In this document: positions 8,369 to 16,622 of the stretch, piece by piece
Position numbering within the stretch: the stretch's first letter is position 1
How the letters are laid out: the number at the start of each line of letters is the position of its first letter
Assembly (NCBI RefSeq): GCF_900107275.1
Contig: NZ_FNPI01000029.1
Location: 1-42,526, forward strand
Origin: Evansella caseinilytica
GTDB taxonomy: Bacteria; Bacillota; Bacilli; Bacillales; Salisediminibacteriaceae
Reading direction: 5' to 3'
Length of the DNA stretch: 42,526 nucleotides
Program-made: the position numbers and the translations under genes
Notes under the pieces: generated by a model
Seen by the model: the letters and a program-made list of their open reading frames with translations, nothing else
Told to the model about the DNA's origin: nothing
The model's database searches: none

Positions 8369-8878
8369 TCACTGTAGTTCCGAGACTTTTTTTGCCAATA
8401 CGTCCCTCGTCACCGGACCGACGATATGCTCTCTGATGACCCCGTTCTGGTCGATGATGATGGTTTCCGGCTGACCGACGACTCCGAAGCTTTTGGAGAC
8501 GGTCAAATCAAAATCAAACAAAAACGGCTTTTCATATCCGGTGCGCTCGACAAACCGTTCCACATTTCTTTTCGTCTCTGATTTAACAATGGAAAAAAAG
8601 ATCAGCTCGTCTGCAAATTCCTCATGAAAGGCGATTAACTCCGGTGCTTCTGCTTCACACGGCTTACACCAGGAAGCAAAAAAATTCAGCACCACAATTT
8701 CTCCCCGGTAATCCGACAGCTGATGAAGCTGTCCGTCCATGTCCTCCAAGGCGAAGTCAACTGCTTCATCCCCGACACCGACAGCATTTCCCTGGGCTCG
8801 TATCCCAATGACAAATGTCGCCAATACGCCGATAATAAATAATAGTATCGCTCCTTGTGCGATCCTGCGCTTATCCAT
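8369..8878 (-). CDS. ccmG: Membrane-anchored thioredoxin-like protein CcmG (ResA/DsbE type)
   Basis: Keeps the heme-binding cysteines of apocytochromes c reduced outside the membrane. 169 residues from the ATG at 8878, which has a GGGGAGGGGG site. An N-terminal anchor (about 8-26) precedes a redoxin domain with the active site WCKPC at 70-74 and the cis-proline region VVGQPETIII. It could equally be called ResA; as last gene of a System I ccm operon the CcmG role is the natural one. It follows ccmD by 40 bases. Confidence 0.9.
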   Translation of the reverse strand: MDKRRIAQGAILLFIIGVLATFVIGIRAQGNAVGVGDEAVDFALEDMDGQLHQLSDYRGEIVVLNFFASWCKPCEAEAPELIAFHEEFADELIFFSIVKSETKRNVERFVERTGYEKPFLFDFDLTVSKSFGVVGQPETIIIDQNGVIREHIVGPVTRDVLAKKVSELQ

Positions 8879-8918
8879 GGTTCCCCCTCCCCTCGTCTCC
8901 AATCCAAACCTTACTGGT

Positions 8919-9047
8919 TTACCGGTCTTGAAGATCTTGGAGAAATTTTATTTGCTTTATCGCCTGCTTTTGACGCTTCCCCAAAAATAGCAGGTAACCT
9001 GCGAGCAATACCCAAATAATTGTATAAGCCGCGAATAAATATCCCAT
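8919..9047 (-). CDS. ccmD: Heme exporter protein CcmD
   Basis: A 42-residue membrane protein starting MGYLFAAYTIIWVLLAGYLL and continuing into a basic, glutamine-rich cytoplasmic tail (GKRQKQAIKQIKF). One hydrophobic segment, then a charged tail, is the classic CcmD layout; CcmD helps release heme-loaded CcmE from CcmABC. A strong AAAGGAGG site lies eight bases before the ATG. It lies between ccmC and ccmG, the expected place. It is short enough to be missed by gene callers with a length limit. Confidence 0.85.
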   Translation of the reverse strand: MGYLFAAYTIIWVLLAGYLLFLGKRQKQAIKQIKFLQDLQDR

Positions 9048-9071
9048 GTGTCTTCCTCCTTTAATGAAGTG

Positions 9072-9806
9072 TTAACTGACCATTTTATCATGTTGTTTTG
9101 CTTTTAATTTGGCAACATGCAACCGCAGTTTTTCAACATACAAGCCCTTCTGCATGAAAATACCGTACAGCAGCGACATCGTAAATACACTGAAGATCAA
9201 GGTAAACAGCATCGACGGCTCCATCCCGCTCCCAGCCGGGTCATCCGTGTTGCCCATCACAACCGGATGAAGGTTCGATTCCCACCAGTGAATCGACATA
9301 TACACAATCGGCACATTGAGCGCCCCGATAATTCCCAAAACAGCGGAAAGCCTCGCTTTTTTCTGCCACTCCATATCCAGATTTCTGACCATGATATAGG
9401 CAACATAAATAAAAAATAAGATGAGCGTCGTCGTCAGCCGGGCTTCCCAGCTCCACCACGCGTTCCACGCCGAGCGTCCCCATATCGGCCCGGTTGTCAG
9501 TACAATCGCCGTGAAGACCACTCCGATTTCCGCGCTGACCCCGGCGATCATGTCATAAATCCGCTTTCGCTTCCATAAATATAGCAAACTGAACAACCCG
9601 ACGATAAAGAAAGCGAAGAAGGCATTCCACGCGGAGCCGACGTGGAAGTAAAAGATTTTTTGCACGACTCCCATTCTTTTTTCCACCGGTGACCAAATAA
9701 AGACAAGGTATAAGGCCGTCATGACCATGGGGATGGAAATAATGACGAGAATCCGGTGAAATAAGGTCGGTTCAGGCAGCTTGATTAATTCATTCTCCTG
9801 CTTCAT
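9072..9806 (-). CDS. ccmC: Heme exporter / heme handling protein CcmC
   Basis: Binds heme outside the membrane and loads it on CcmE. 244 residues with six hydrophobic segments and the tryptophan-rich signature GRSAWNAWWSWEARLTT at about 110-126, flanked by the conserved histidines (FYFHVGSAWN near 55 and SIHWWESNLHP near 175). It starts three bases after the ccmB stop codon, so it is probably translationally coupled. Confidence 0.95.
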   Translation of the reverse strand: MKQENELIKLPEPTLFHRILVIISIPMVMTALYLVFIWSPVEKRMGVVQKIFYFHVGSAWNAFFAFFIVGLFSLLYLWKRKRIYDMIAGVSAEIGVVFTAIVLTTGPIWGRSAWNAWWSWEARLTTTLILFFIYVAYIMVRNLDMEWQKKARLSAVLGIIGALNVPIVYMSIHWWESNLHPVVMGNTDDPAGSGMEPSMLFTLIFSVFTMSLLYGIFMQKGLYVEKLRLHVAKLKAKQHDKMVS

Positions 9807-9809
9807 TCT

Positions 9810-10499
9810 CTACACCTCCAAAACGTATTCGAACAAAATCAGACCGGCTACGAAAAACAATAAATCATAAACAAATATCAGCTGCATCCAGGACATGGCA
9901 CCGGAAATCGCCTCTAAATCAATCAGCACGATTTTCGTCGCCTGCACTGCCGCAATGATTATCGGCGTTGCAATCGGCAGCAGCAATATCGGCAGCAGCA
10001 TTTCACTGCTTTTCGAATTGGCGGACAGCGCCGCTAAAAATGTGCCCACGGTAATAAAGCCGAAGGTGCCGAGAAAGACGACTCCCGTCAAATAAAGGAT
10101 GCTCGCTCCGGTCAAGGCCCTGAAATCAAACAAGACAAATAATAATGGAATCGCAATCATCTGGACGGCAGCGACAAACACGAAATTGGCGATAAACTTT
10201 CCTAAAAAAATGCTTGCCGGATCAATAGGCGCAACAATAAATCCATGAATATGGTCATTTCGCTGTTCCGAGACAAAGGACCGGTTCAGCCCTAATATCC
10301 CGGCGAAGATGGTGATCATCCAAATCATTCCCGGAATCAATGCCCTGACAGCTTGATTGGAAGGGTCAAAGGCAAAGCTGAAAGTGACGATGACCAAACC
10401 AGAAAAAATTAACATTGTCGTGACAACTTGTTTCGTTTTCCATTCAGAATAGAGGTCCTTGCCTGCTATCGCCAAGGCAGGCATGAGTATACGCTTCAT
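9810..10499 (-). CDS. ccmB: Heme exporter permease CcmB
   Basis: Membrane partner of the CcmA ATPase. 229 residues, six hydrophobic segments, and the family's FVSEQRNDHIHGFIVAPID loop near residues 75-95. Its ATG overlaps the ccmA stop codon (ATGA, four bases). The ATPase drives release of heme-loaded CcmE rather than transport of heme itself in the E. coli model. Confidence 0.93.
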   Translation of the reverse strand: MKRILMPALAIAGKDLYSEWKTKQVVTTMLIFSGLVIVTFSFAFDPSNQAVRALIPGMIWMITIFAGILGLNRSFVSEQRNDHIHGFIVAPIDPASIFLGKFIANFVFVAAVQMIAIPLLFVLFDFRALTGASILYLTGVVFLGTFGFITVGTFLAALSANSKSSEMLLPILLLPIATPIIIAAVQATKIVLIDLEAISGAMSWMQLIFVYDLLFFVAGLILFEYVLEV

Positions 10500-11194
10500 T
10501 GTACCGCCTGCCTTTCATAGTGGTCATAGAGCCAGTCAGCCGTCTTTTGCTGCAGCGAAACGTCATCCTTTACTCTCCCCGCCTTGATAATAACAGCCCG
10601 GTCACAGACGGACATCACCTGAGGAAAATCATGCGTCGCCATGACAACCGTGACTCCTTCCTTTTTCTTCCGCTGAATGACTTGATTCAATATTTGTACC
10701 GCCTGTTGATCGAGGCCGGTATGTGGCTCATCCAGTAAAAGAATCTCAGGATCATGAAGAATGGCTCTTGCAATCGCCAGCCGCTGAATCATCCCTCTTG
10801 AAAAAGAACGGACAGGCTCGTGCTTGAAAAAAGACAAGCCGACTTCATCAAGCAAGCGATGGATTTTGTCTCCGGGATCTGGTAAATGGTACAGCTTTGC
10901 AAAAAACGTCAAGTTTTCAACCGGCGTATAATGATCATAAAGAAAGCTTTGATGTCCAAGGTATCCGATGAGCTGCTTTAGGTTCAGATGGTCTTTCTTG
11001 AACGATTTTCCCGCAATGAACAGCTCGCCTTCCGTCGGCTTGAGCAGTCCTGCGGTAATCTTGAGCCACGTGCTCTTTCCGGCTCCGTTCGGTCCGAGGA
11101 CAGCAACGCTCTCCCCGCCGTCAATCTCCAGGCTGATACCTTTGAGAATCATTTTGTCACCGATTGTTTTTATCATGTTTTTTGACTGGATCAT
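10496..11194 (-). CDS. ccmA: Heme exporter ATP-binding protein CcmA
   Basis: ABC ATPase of the CcmAB complex, 232 residues. Walker A GPNGAGKST at 34-42, the ABC signature in the diverged form SFSRGMIQRLAIARA (about 130-144, where most families have LSGGQ), Walker B ILLLDEP at 151-157. The ATG at 11194 is chosen because AGGGA lies six bases upstream; a TTG at 11200 is too close to that site. CcmA proteins often have SxGxxQR here. Confidence 0.93.
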   Translation of the reverse strand: MIQSKNMIKTIGDKMILKGISLEIDGGESVAVLGPNGAGKSTWLKITAGLLKPTEGELFIAGKSFKKDHLNLKQLIGYLGHQSFLYDHYTPVENLTFFAKLYHLPDPGDKIHRLLDEVGLSFFKHEPVRSFSRGMIQRLAIARAILHDPEILLLDEPHTGLDQQAVQILNQVIQRKKKEGVTVVMATHDFPQVMSVCDRAVIIKAGRVKDDVSLQQKTADWLYDHYERQAVQ

Positions 11195-11210
11195 GAGCAA
11201 TCCCTACCAT

Positions 11211-11606
11211 CTATTCCAAGTATTTGTTTAATTCTTTTTTTACCTGCTGGAGATATTTTTTATAGGCGGATGTTTTCTCAGCAAATTCCTCCTGCGTCAT
11301 CTTCCCGGCTTCCAAGTCTTCCTCTGCCTGCAATATTTTGTTTAGCAGGATATTTTTTTTCGCCGCCAGCTCCTGAAAATGCTTTTCATCTTTATCATCG
11401 ATCAACCCTTCGTTTTTCATTTCCTTCCGCTTGAAATGAACCCAATATCCGATACCGAAAACGATAATAAAGAGAAGCAGAATCGTTACAAGATGCGGGT
11501 CGAAATTTCGGAGCGGTGATTCATTCCACAGCCGGATGTGTCCCGGGTTATGGAAGGCCGGGGAAGGCTGTGTGACAGCGGCAATGATCGCAACCAATCC
11601 CATCAT
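11211..11606 (-). CDS. Small membrane protein of the ccm operon, SHOCT-like tail
   Basis: 131 residues: a short hydrophobic N-terminus, a membrane segment at about 40-57 (LVTILLLFIIVFGIGYWVHF) and a charged helical tail ending in EEDLEAGKMTQEEFAEKT. The tail pattern G-K-M-x-x-E-E-F resembles the short helical hairpin of SHOCT and CcmI N-terminal regions. I do not recognise the protein. Its ATG follows the upstream stop codon directly (TAG-ATG) and ccmA starts 16 bases after its stop, so it belongs to the operon and probably to the maturation machinery. Confidence 0.8.
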   Translation of the reverse strand: MMGLVAIIAAVTQPSPAFHNPGHIRLWNESPLRNFDPHLVTILLLFIIVFGIGYWVHFKRKEMKNEGLIDDKDEKHFQELAAKKNILLNKILQAEEDLEAGKMTQEEFAEKTSAYKKYLQQVKKELNKYLE

Positions 11607-11993
11607 CTACCTCCCCTTTCTTTTCTGCTTCATTTTCTGCAATTCTTCAGCAATTTCCAGCTCGATTTCCTCATCCATCGTCATTTCCGCGCCGTCAGCC
11701 ACCTGTGGACGGCTATCTGCGCTGTCCGTAAGCAGCACGGATTCTTCTTTCAGTTTTTCAGCTGCGAGCTTTTCATAGTGGCCTTTTAATTTCCGATAAT
11801 CCTCCTCCGGAAGCTTGCCCATATTAAATTCCATTTCCAGCTCATTGATCGTCGCAAATAAATGCTCCTTGGACAACTCATCGAGGTCATCCTTCATTTT
11901 TTCCGGATTCCATGCTCTTTTTTGCGAAAAAAATGGTTGCGCTACTAAGTAGACACATAATCCGATGATAAGAATACTGGCCACATATGCCAT
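11607..11993 (-). CDS. CcmI-like cytochrome c biogenesis protein
   Basis: 128 residues. One N-terminal membrane segment (about 3-20) is followed by a helical domain with INELEMEFNMGKLPEEDYRKLK near residues 49-70. The pattern L-E-x-E-x-x-x-G-K-[LI]-x-E-x-D-Y is the hallmark of the CcmI/CycH N-terminal region, where the protein helps present apocytochrome to CcmFH. The TPR domain of full-length CcmI is missing; a short acidic tail takes its place. It follows the second ccmH-like gene by 13 bases. Confidence 0.75.
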   Translation of the reverse strand: MAYVASILIIGLCVYLVAQPFFSQKRAWNPEKMKDDLDELSKEHLFATINELEMEFNMGKLPEEDYRKLKGHYEKLAAEKLKEESVLLTDSADSRPQVADGAEMTMDEEIELEIAEELQKMKQKRKGR

Positions 11994-12006
11994 CTGTCTT
12001 CACATC

Positions 12007-12510
12007 CTAGTAATACTTTTTTCGTTCTTCTTCAATGTAAGATGAAAGTACTTCCTTTTCAGCAGAATCGAGAGTATTCTCTCCAGCTTCACCAACTTCG
12101 GTTTCCGTTGCAGCCATGGTGTTTTTTAGTCTTAGAAAAATACCTGCGCCGGCAAAGCTTAAAACGACAAACGGCGCCGTCCAGGCGACGATGCTGAAGC
12201 CCGTTTTTTTCGGTGCGCGGAGCGCCTGTTCCCCGAACGCATCCACATAATAATCAAGAATTTCGTCCTCACTGTATCCTTCTTGGAGAAGCTCAATGAT
12301 GTCTTCGTAATATCGCTGTTTGGTTGTACAGGTGGCGATATCATGTTCACTGTGGTCTTCCATCGATAATTTGGCGGCAATGTCGTTGACAAGAGGGGAA
12401 TTAACATCATATTCCTCCTGTCCGGATGCTTGTAAAGAATTCGTGGTGACTGACATGATGCAGAAGAAGGCACAACAGATCGGCAACATCACGATCATCC
12501 GTTTTTTCAT
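12007..12510 (-). CDS. CcmH-like protein lacking the cysteine motif (paralogue of the upstream gene)
   Basis: 167 residues: signal peptide or anchor (1-30), an extracytoplasmic helical domain, a membrane segment near 107-127 (AWTAPFVVLSFAGAGIFL) and a charged tail ending EEERKKYY. It shares APKKTGFS..AW..PFV, AGAGI and the ERKKYY end with its neighbour at 12607-13113, so the two are tandem duplicates. Where the neighbour has a cysteine cluster this one has HSEHDIATCTTKQ with one cysteine. A direct thiol exchange role is therefore doubtful; a partner or scaffold role for the other CcmH is a guess. Confidence 0.8.
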   Translation of the reverse strand: MKKRMIVMLPICCAFFCIMSVTTNSLQASGQEEYDVNSPLVNDIAAKLSMEDHSEHDIATCTTKQRYYEDIIELLQEGYSEDEILDYYVDAFGEQALRAPKKTGFSIVAWTAPFVVLSFAGAGIFLRLKNTMAATETEVGEAGENTLDSAEKEVLSSYIEEERKKYY

Positions 12511-12524
12511 TTACAGACCCCTTT

Positions 12525-12606
12525 AAGTGTTTGTCAAAATGGATCATGGCTCCGCTCGATGCATCGAGTTTGTGCCAAAAGGGAAAACACCATTTTGGCA
12601 CAAACC
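12525..12606 (+). repeat. Dispersed repeat copy F (GTGCCAAAA variant)
   Basis: Left part AAGTGTTTGT and GGCTCCGCTCGATGCATCG match the tip and the body of the dispersed family. The hairpin is a variant: GTTTGTGCCAAAA (12568-12580) pairs perfectly with 12593-12605. It starts directly after the stop codon of the upstream ccmH gene and fills the gap between the two ccmH-like genes. Confidence 0.65.
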
Positions 12607-13113
12607 CTAATAATATTTTTTTCGTTCTTCATCAATAATGGACTTTAATACTTCGTTTTCGACTTCATCCGCCTTGTCGGCGGAATCAGACGGCGCTTCT
12701 TCATAAGCAGTGTTCGCCTTTTTGACCCATCTCCGGATTACCAGCGTGATACCAGCACCAGCTACACCTAAGGCAACAAACGGAGTAACCCACGCCGTTA
12801 GACTAAAGCCCGTTTTTTTCGGTGCGGTGAGAATAACTTCCCCGTACATCTCCGTGTAGTAATCACGTATTTCCCGCTTCGACAGGCCAGCGTTCAGCAT
12901 CTCTAAAATTTCCGTTTTGAAGGCTTCATTCAGGCCGCAGCCATCCATATTGCACTCATAATGATCCTGCCCGCACCCGCACATACACATGTATTGCGAC
13001 GCGTTTTCCTTAAATTCAGGAGAGTTGTAATCATATAATTCATCAGCGGCAGCTGCCGGCCAGGCTGCCAGCAGCAGCAGCGCGAAGACGGCAAGAACCT
13101 TTTTGATCATCAT
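12607..13113 (-). CDS. ccmH: CcmH-type cytochrome c maturation protein with a diverged cysteine cluster
   Basis: CcmH works with CcmF to reduce and hold the apocytochrome CXXCH during heme ligation. 168 residues from the ATG at 13113: signal segment ending AAAADE, then an extracytoplasmic domain with CMCGCGQDHYECNMDGCG, a three-helix part, a membrane segment (AWVTPFVALGVAGAGITLV) and a tail ending DEERKKYY. Classic CcmH has a single LRCxxC; here five cysteines lie close together. The start overlaps the ccmF stop codon (TAATG) and has GGAAGG seven bases upstream, so it is coupled to ccmF. Confidence 0.85.
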   Translation of the reverse strand: MMIKKVLAVFALLLLAAWPAAAADELYDYNSPEFKENASQYMCMCGCGQDHYECNMDGCGLNEAFKTEILEMLNAGLSKREIRDYYTEMYGEVILTAPKKTGFSLTAWVTPFVALGVAGAGITLVIRRWVKKANTAYEEAPSDSADKADEVENEVLKSIIDEERKKYY

Positions 13114-15101
13114 TAATGCACCTTCCTTTGCGGACCGGAATACCGCGGTACGACATTGCCGTATCGTCCTTTCCAGATGGCGAAAACCGCACCGATGATA
13201 AGGACGTACGTTCCGATCCAAATCCATTTCACCAGCGGATTGATTTTAAACTTGAACGTGGCTCGTTGATCGGACTCCCACGCACTTAAAACGATATACA
13301 GATCTTCACTCAATGTGCTGCGAACGGCCACATTTGTTGACGGTTCTTCCCAGTTTAAGTAAAACATTCGTTCAGGTTGCATATATCCAAGCTGTTTCCC
13401 GTTTTTCTCTACTTTCATGTTGGCAAAAACAATATCGTTCACACCTTCACTTCGCTGAGAAAGCCCTTCATACGTAATTGTGTAGTCACCCAATATGACC
13501 GATTCGCCGACGCTTAACGTTTCCAGCCGTTCGATATCAAAATTGGCGCCCACAATCCCGAAGGCCATGATCGCAATGCCGAGGTGGACAATATAGCCGC
13601 CGTAACGTCTTCTGCTGCGGATCAATAAACGGTACAATGCCACCGGGACAGACTCCTGCGTTACTTTTCGACGGGCTTTCGTTCCGCGGATGAACTCGAC
13701 AATATGCGTCAATACCATGAAAGCGATAATGCCGAATGAAATCACCGGATAGGCGTCCCTAATTCCCATTACCACCAATAATCCGGCAATGACGAGGCTG
13801 ATGATCGCAGGAATAAGGAAGTTATCCCGGATATTTTTCATGCTGGAGCGCTGCCAGGCAATCAATGGACAAATTGCCATAACAAACAGCAATGCCAGCA
13901 GTATCGGAGACATCACCGTATTAAAAAACGGGATTCCCACTGTTACCTTTGTCCCGCGGACAGCTTCGCTTACCAGCGGGAAAATCGTTCCCCAGAAAAC
14001 AGCGAAGGTTCCCCCTACGAGAATTAAATTGTTAACTAAAAATGAGCTTTCTTTTGAAAAAAATGATTCAAATTGACCGGTATCTTTTTTTATCAAATGG
14101 TAGCGGCTCATTAGTATATACATCGAGAAAATAACCATGAACGCCATGAATATCAGGAAATAAGCGCCTAAATTTGTTTCACCGAAGGCATGGACGGAAG
14201 TCAGCACCCCGCTTCTGACAAGAAACGTGCCAAACAAAGTCAGCGCGTAGGAAAGAATGATCAAGCTTAAATTCCAAATCTTCAACATGTTTTTTCTTTC
14301 CTGGATCATGACGGAATGAAGATAAGCTGTCACGGTAAGCCACGGCATAAAAGAAGCGTTTTCCACCGGGTCCCACGCCCAGTAGCCGCCCCAGCCCAGC
14401 TCCGTGTATGCCCAGTAGCCGCCGATTACATTGCCGAGAGTTAAGAAAAGCCAGGCGATAATTGTCCAGCGCCTTGTCATTTTAATCCAAAAGGAGTCCA
14501 TGTTTTTTAATATCAACGATGCAATCGCAAAGGCAAAAGGCACTACAAGACCAACATATCCAAGATAAATTGTTACCGGATGGAGGATCATTCCCGGATC
14601 CTGCAGCATCGGATTCAGCCCGCGTCCTTCAAGCGGAACACCGTCCAGCAAAACAAACGGCTTTGTGACAAATCCTAAGATGAGGTAGAAAAAAATTGTA
14701 TTTAACGTCATGATAGCTACAATATAAGGCGTCAGCGGATTGCGCTTCATCTTGAATGAATACGCAACCATAGCGGAATACATCGTTAAAAAGAACGTCC
14801 ATAACAGCAACGAACCGGCATTGCCTGCCCAAAGGGCGGAAAGCTTATACAAAAGCGGCAAATCGGAGCTGGTATATTGGTATACATACTGAAATTGGAA
14901 CTGACTCGTCCCCAGCATGATAAACATCAGCAGCATGGATACGGACGCCAATATGAAAACAGCTAGCGTTGCTCCCCGGCCGCTGTCAATCAGTCGCTGA
15001 TCCTGCCTTTTAATGCCGAGAACAAAGACAATGAAGGCATATACTGATAAAATCAACGCAAAATATATCGATAGATTTCCTAATATATACAAGGTGTTCA
15101 C
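13113..15101 (-). CDS. ccmF: Heme lyase subunit CcmF
   Basis: Large membrane protein that joins heme from CcmE to the apocytochrome. 662 residues with about fourteen hydrophobic segments. The tryptophan-rich heme site GWGGYWAWDPVENASFMPW lies near residues 235-255, with the conserved flanking histidines LHPVTIYLGY and VRSGVLTSVHAFG. A long periplasmic-type loop precedes the last membrane segment, as in the family. The start is a GTG at 15101 with a weak binding site; a TTG at 15092 with GTAGGTG upstream is an alternative. It follows ccmE by 19 bases. Confidence 0.96.
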   Translation of the reverse strand: MNTLYILGNLSIYFALILSVYAFIVFVLGIKRQDQRLIDSGRGATLAVFILASVSMLLMFIMLGTSQFQFQYVYQYTSSDLPLLYKLSALWAGNAGSLLLWTFFLTMYSAMVAYSFKMKRNPLTPYIVAIMTLNTIFFYLILGFVTKPFVLLDGVPLEGRGLNPMLQDPGMILHPVTIYLGYVGLVVPFAFAIASLILKNMDSFWIKMTRRWTIIAWLFLTLGNVIGGYWAYTELGWGGYWAWDPVENASFMPWLTVTAYLHSVMIQERKNMLKIWNLSLIILSYALTLFGTFLVRSGVLTSVHAFGETNLGAYFLIFMAFMVIFSMYILMSRYHLIKKDTGQFESFFSKESSFLVNNLILVGGTFAVFWGTIFPLVSEAVRGTKVTVGIPFFNTVMSPILLALLFVMAICPLIAWQRSSMKNIRDNFLIPAIISLVIAGLLVVMGIRDAYPVISFGIIAFMVLTHIVEFIRGTKARRKVTQESVPVALYRLLIRSRRRYGGYIVHLGIAIMAFGIVGANFDIERLETLSVGESVILGDYTITYEGLSQRSEGVNDIVFANMKVEKNGKQLGYMQPERMFYLNWEEPSTNVAVRSTLSEDLYIVLSAWESDQRATFKFKINPLVKWIWIGTYVLIIGAVFAIWKGRYGNVVPRYSGPQRKVH

Positions 15102-15120
15102 CTACTTTGATGGGGATATT

Positions 15121-15570
15121 TTATTCCTCGTCCTTGTTCTCGCGTAATAAGTTTCGATGAAATTCTTCATCATAGTCATCCGGATCTTCTCCCTCATACA
15201 CGGACGGGCAACGAGTCTGTACCCGCTCTGCTTCAAACAAACCATCTTTCAAATATCCATGGACGATGACAATGACATCATCGGAAAAATTGTCCGGCTT
15301 CACCCCGTGATGGAACACCTGCAGCTGATTGTTCTCATCGTCTTCGATAGTAAAGCGAAGCTCCACTTTATCAGGATTCCAATCCACCGATCCTGGCTGC
15401 AAAAACCCTTCGGTCGTCAAATAACGATCTTTATACTGATCCGCGTTTACACGGGCTTCCAAAAGCGAAATTTCCGAACCGCTGGAAGCCGGCGTTGCCG
15501 TCACAAGCAAAATAATGATACTTAAAAAGATCGCACAGCCGGCCAAAATCACCTTCGTATTTTTACTCAT
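15121..15570 (-). CDS. ccmE: Heme chaperone CcmE, CXXXY variant
   Basis: Carries heme from CcmABCD to CcmF. 149 residues: an N-terminal membrane anchor (8-25) and an OB-fold domain (YLTTEGFLQPGSVDW, LRFTIEDDENNQLQVFHHG, VIVHGYLKDGLFEAERV). The heme-attachment site in most CcmE proteins is HXXXY; here it is C121-P-S-V-Y125. The cysteine form is known from archaea and some anaerobic bacteria. A very acidic tail follows. It is the second gene of the operon. Confidence 0.93.
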   Translation of the reverse strand: MSKNTKVILAGCAIFLSIIILLVTATPASSGSEISLLEARVNADQYKDRYLTTEGFLQPGSVDWNPDKVELRFTIEDDENNQLQVFHHGVKPDNFSDDVIVIVHGYLKDGLFEAERVQTRCPSVYEGEDPDDYDEEFHRNLLRENKDEE

Positions 15571-15586
15571 GCTTTTTCATTCCCCC

Positions 15587-16585
15587 TTAAGTCAAATTTT
15601 TTATTTTTGCTCGATACGACTTTTCATCAATTTCACCGTTAAGCAGTTGCTGGCGGAGACGTTTCTTTTCCTGAATGCTGTCGATTTTTTCTGCTTTTTT
15701 GTATAAAGCCGGACTTTCTTTTTGCACCGGCTGTTTTTTGCCATTCCTAAGACCAAAAAACACGAACAATCCTGCGATGATAATCGATATACTAATCATG
15801 ATTGCACTTTCATTACTGATCACAGGTTGTGATCCGTTCGCTGATGGATCCCCTCCGCTCAGTCCTGCATGAACATCATCATCCGGCGGTGTTTGCGATT
15901 CAAGAGCTTCCAATGTGGTTATTGCATCATCTTTTATATAGGAAACAGCTAAATCAAAGCCGTCGCCGGCCTCCAGGTTTTCAAATTCATAAACGTGAAC
16001 TTGTACGCCGTACATATCCGTGACACGTTCAGGCTCCAGCGACAATTGCACTTCTTCAGCACCGTATGGTTCAAAAAACAAGACGCTCATAGCCTCTACA
16101 TCCCGATCTACTTGCAGCGAATAAGCAAATTTCTTTGCATCCGCCGCAAACGGGGAATAATAGTATTCAATAACATACCTGTACTCTTCTTCAGGTTCCA
16201 GGGGTTCATCCGGCGTCCATGTTATCGTCCGTGCCGCCTCATCAACGCTGTAATCCAGCTCTGTTACCTGGCCGTAAGCATCAAATTTCCCCACCAGAGC
16301 CAGCATCATATTCGGATCGTCAACGGGGGCATCGACAGTAAAGCTGCCGTCATACTGCTCTTCCGTATCGTTAATAAAAATTCCGTGCCGGCCAACTAAA
16401 ACAACCGGATCATCACCGCTCCATTCCGGAGGAAAAACATATTCCGGCATGATTTGAATGACTAGTTCTTTATAGGGAAGTTCTCCCGAACGATCAACTT
16501 CCGCCGCGGTATTCCACCGTTGGAAGGCAAAAACAAGTGTAACGATGATGATAGCAATCGACCAGCGCAATACACTTTTTTTCAT
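15587..16585 (-). CDS. Unknown membrane protein, first gene of the ccm operon
   Basis: 332 residues from the ATG at 16585, which follows AAGGAAGAAGGG. An N-terminal signal anchor (about 6-20) precedes an acidic, beta-rich outside domain of about 215 residues (ends about 235), then a low-complexity linker (SQTPPDDDVHAGLSGGDPS), a membrane segment near 270-288 (MISISIIIAGLFVFFGL) and a cytoplasmic tail with RQQLLNGEIDEKSYRAKI, the same short hairpin motif as in two other proteins of the operon. I do not recognise the outside domain. The position ahead of ccmE suggests a helper in cytochrome maturation or nitrite respiration. Confidence 0.8.
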   Translation of the reverse strand: MKKSVLRWSIAIIIVTLVFAFQRWNTAAEVDRSGELPYKELVIQIMPEYVFPPEWSGDDPVVLVGRHGIFINDTEEQYDGSFTVDAPVDDPNMMLALVGKFDAYGQVTELDYSVDEAARTITWTPDEPLEPEEEYRYVIEYYYSPFAADAKKFAYSLQVDRDVEAMSVLFFEPYGAEEVQLSLEPERVTDMYGVQVHVYEFENLEAGDGFDLAVSYIKDDAITTLEALESQTPPDDDVHAGLSGGDPSANGSQPVISNESAIMISISIIIAGLFVFFGLRNGKKQPVQKESPALYKKAEKIDSIQEKKRLRQQLLNGEIDEKSYRAKIKNLT

Positions 16586-16622
16586 GTCCCTTCTTCCTTT
16601 CCGTTTCCTATCTACCATGACT

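Noticed and set aside
9255-9285. A GGTTCGATTCCCACC stretch resembling a tRNA T-arm
   Set aside because: It lies inside ccmC in a conserved coding region and no acceptor, D or anticodon stems are found around it.
13114-13227. N-terminal extension of ccmH upstream of the ATG at 13113
   Set aside because: It overlaps the ccmF coding sequence; the TAATG overlap, the binding site and the signal peptide all favour 13113.
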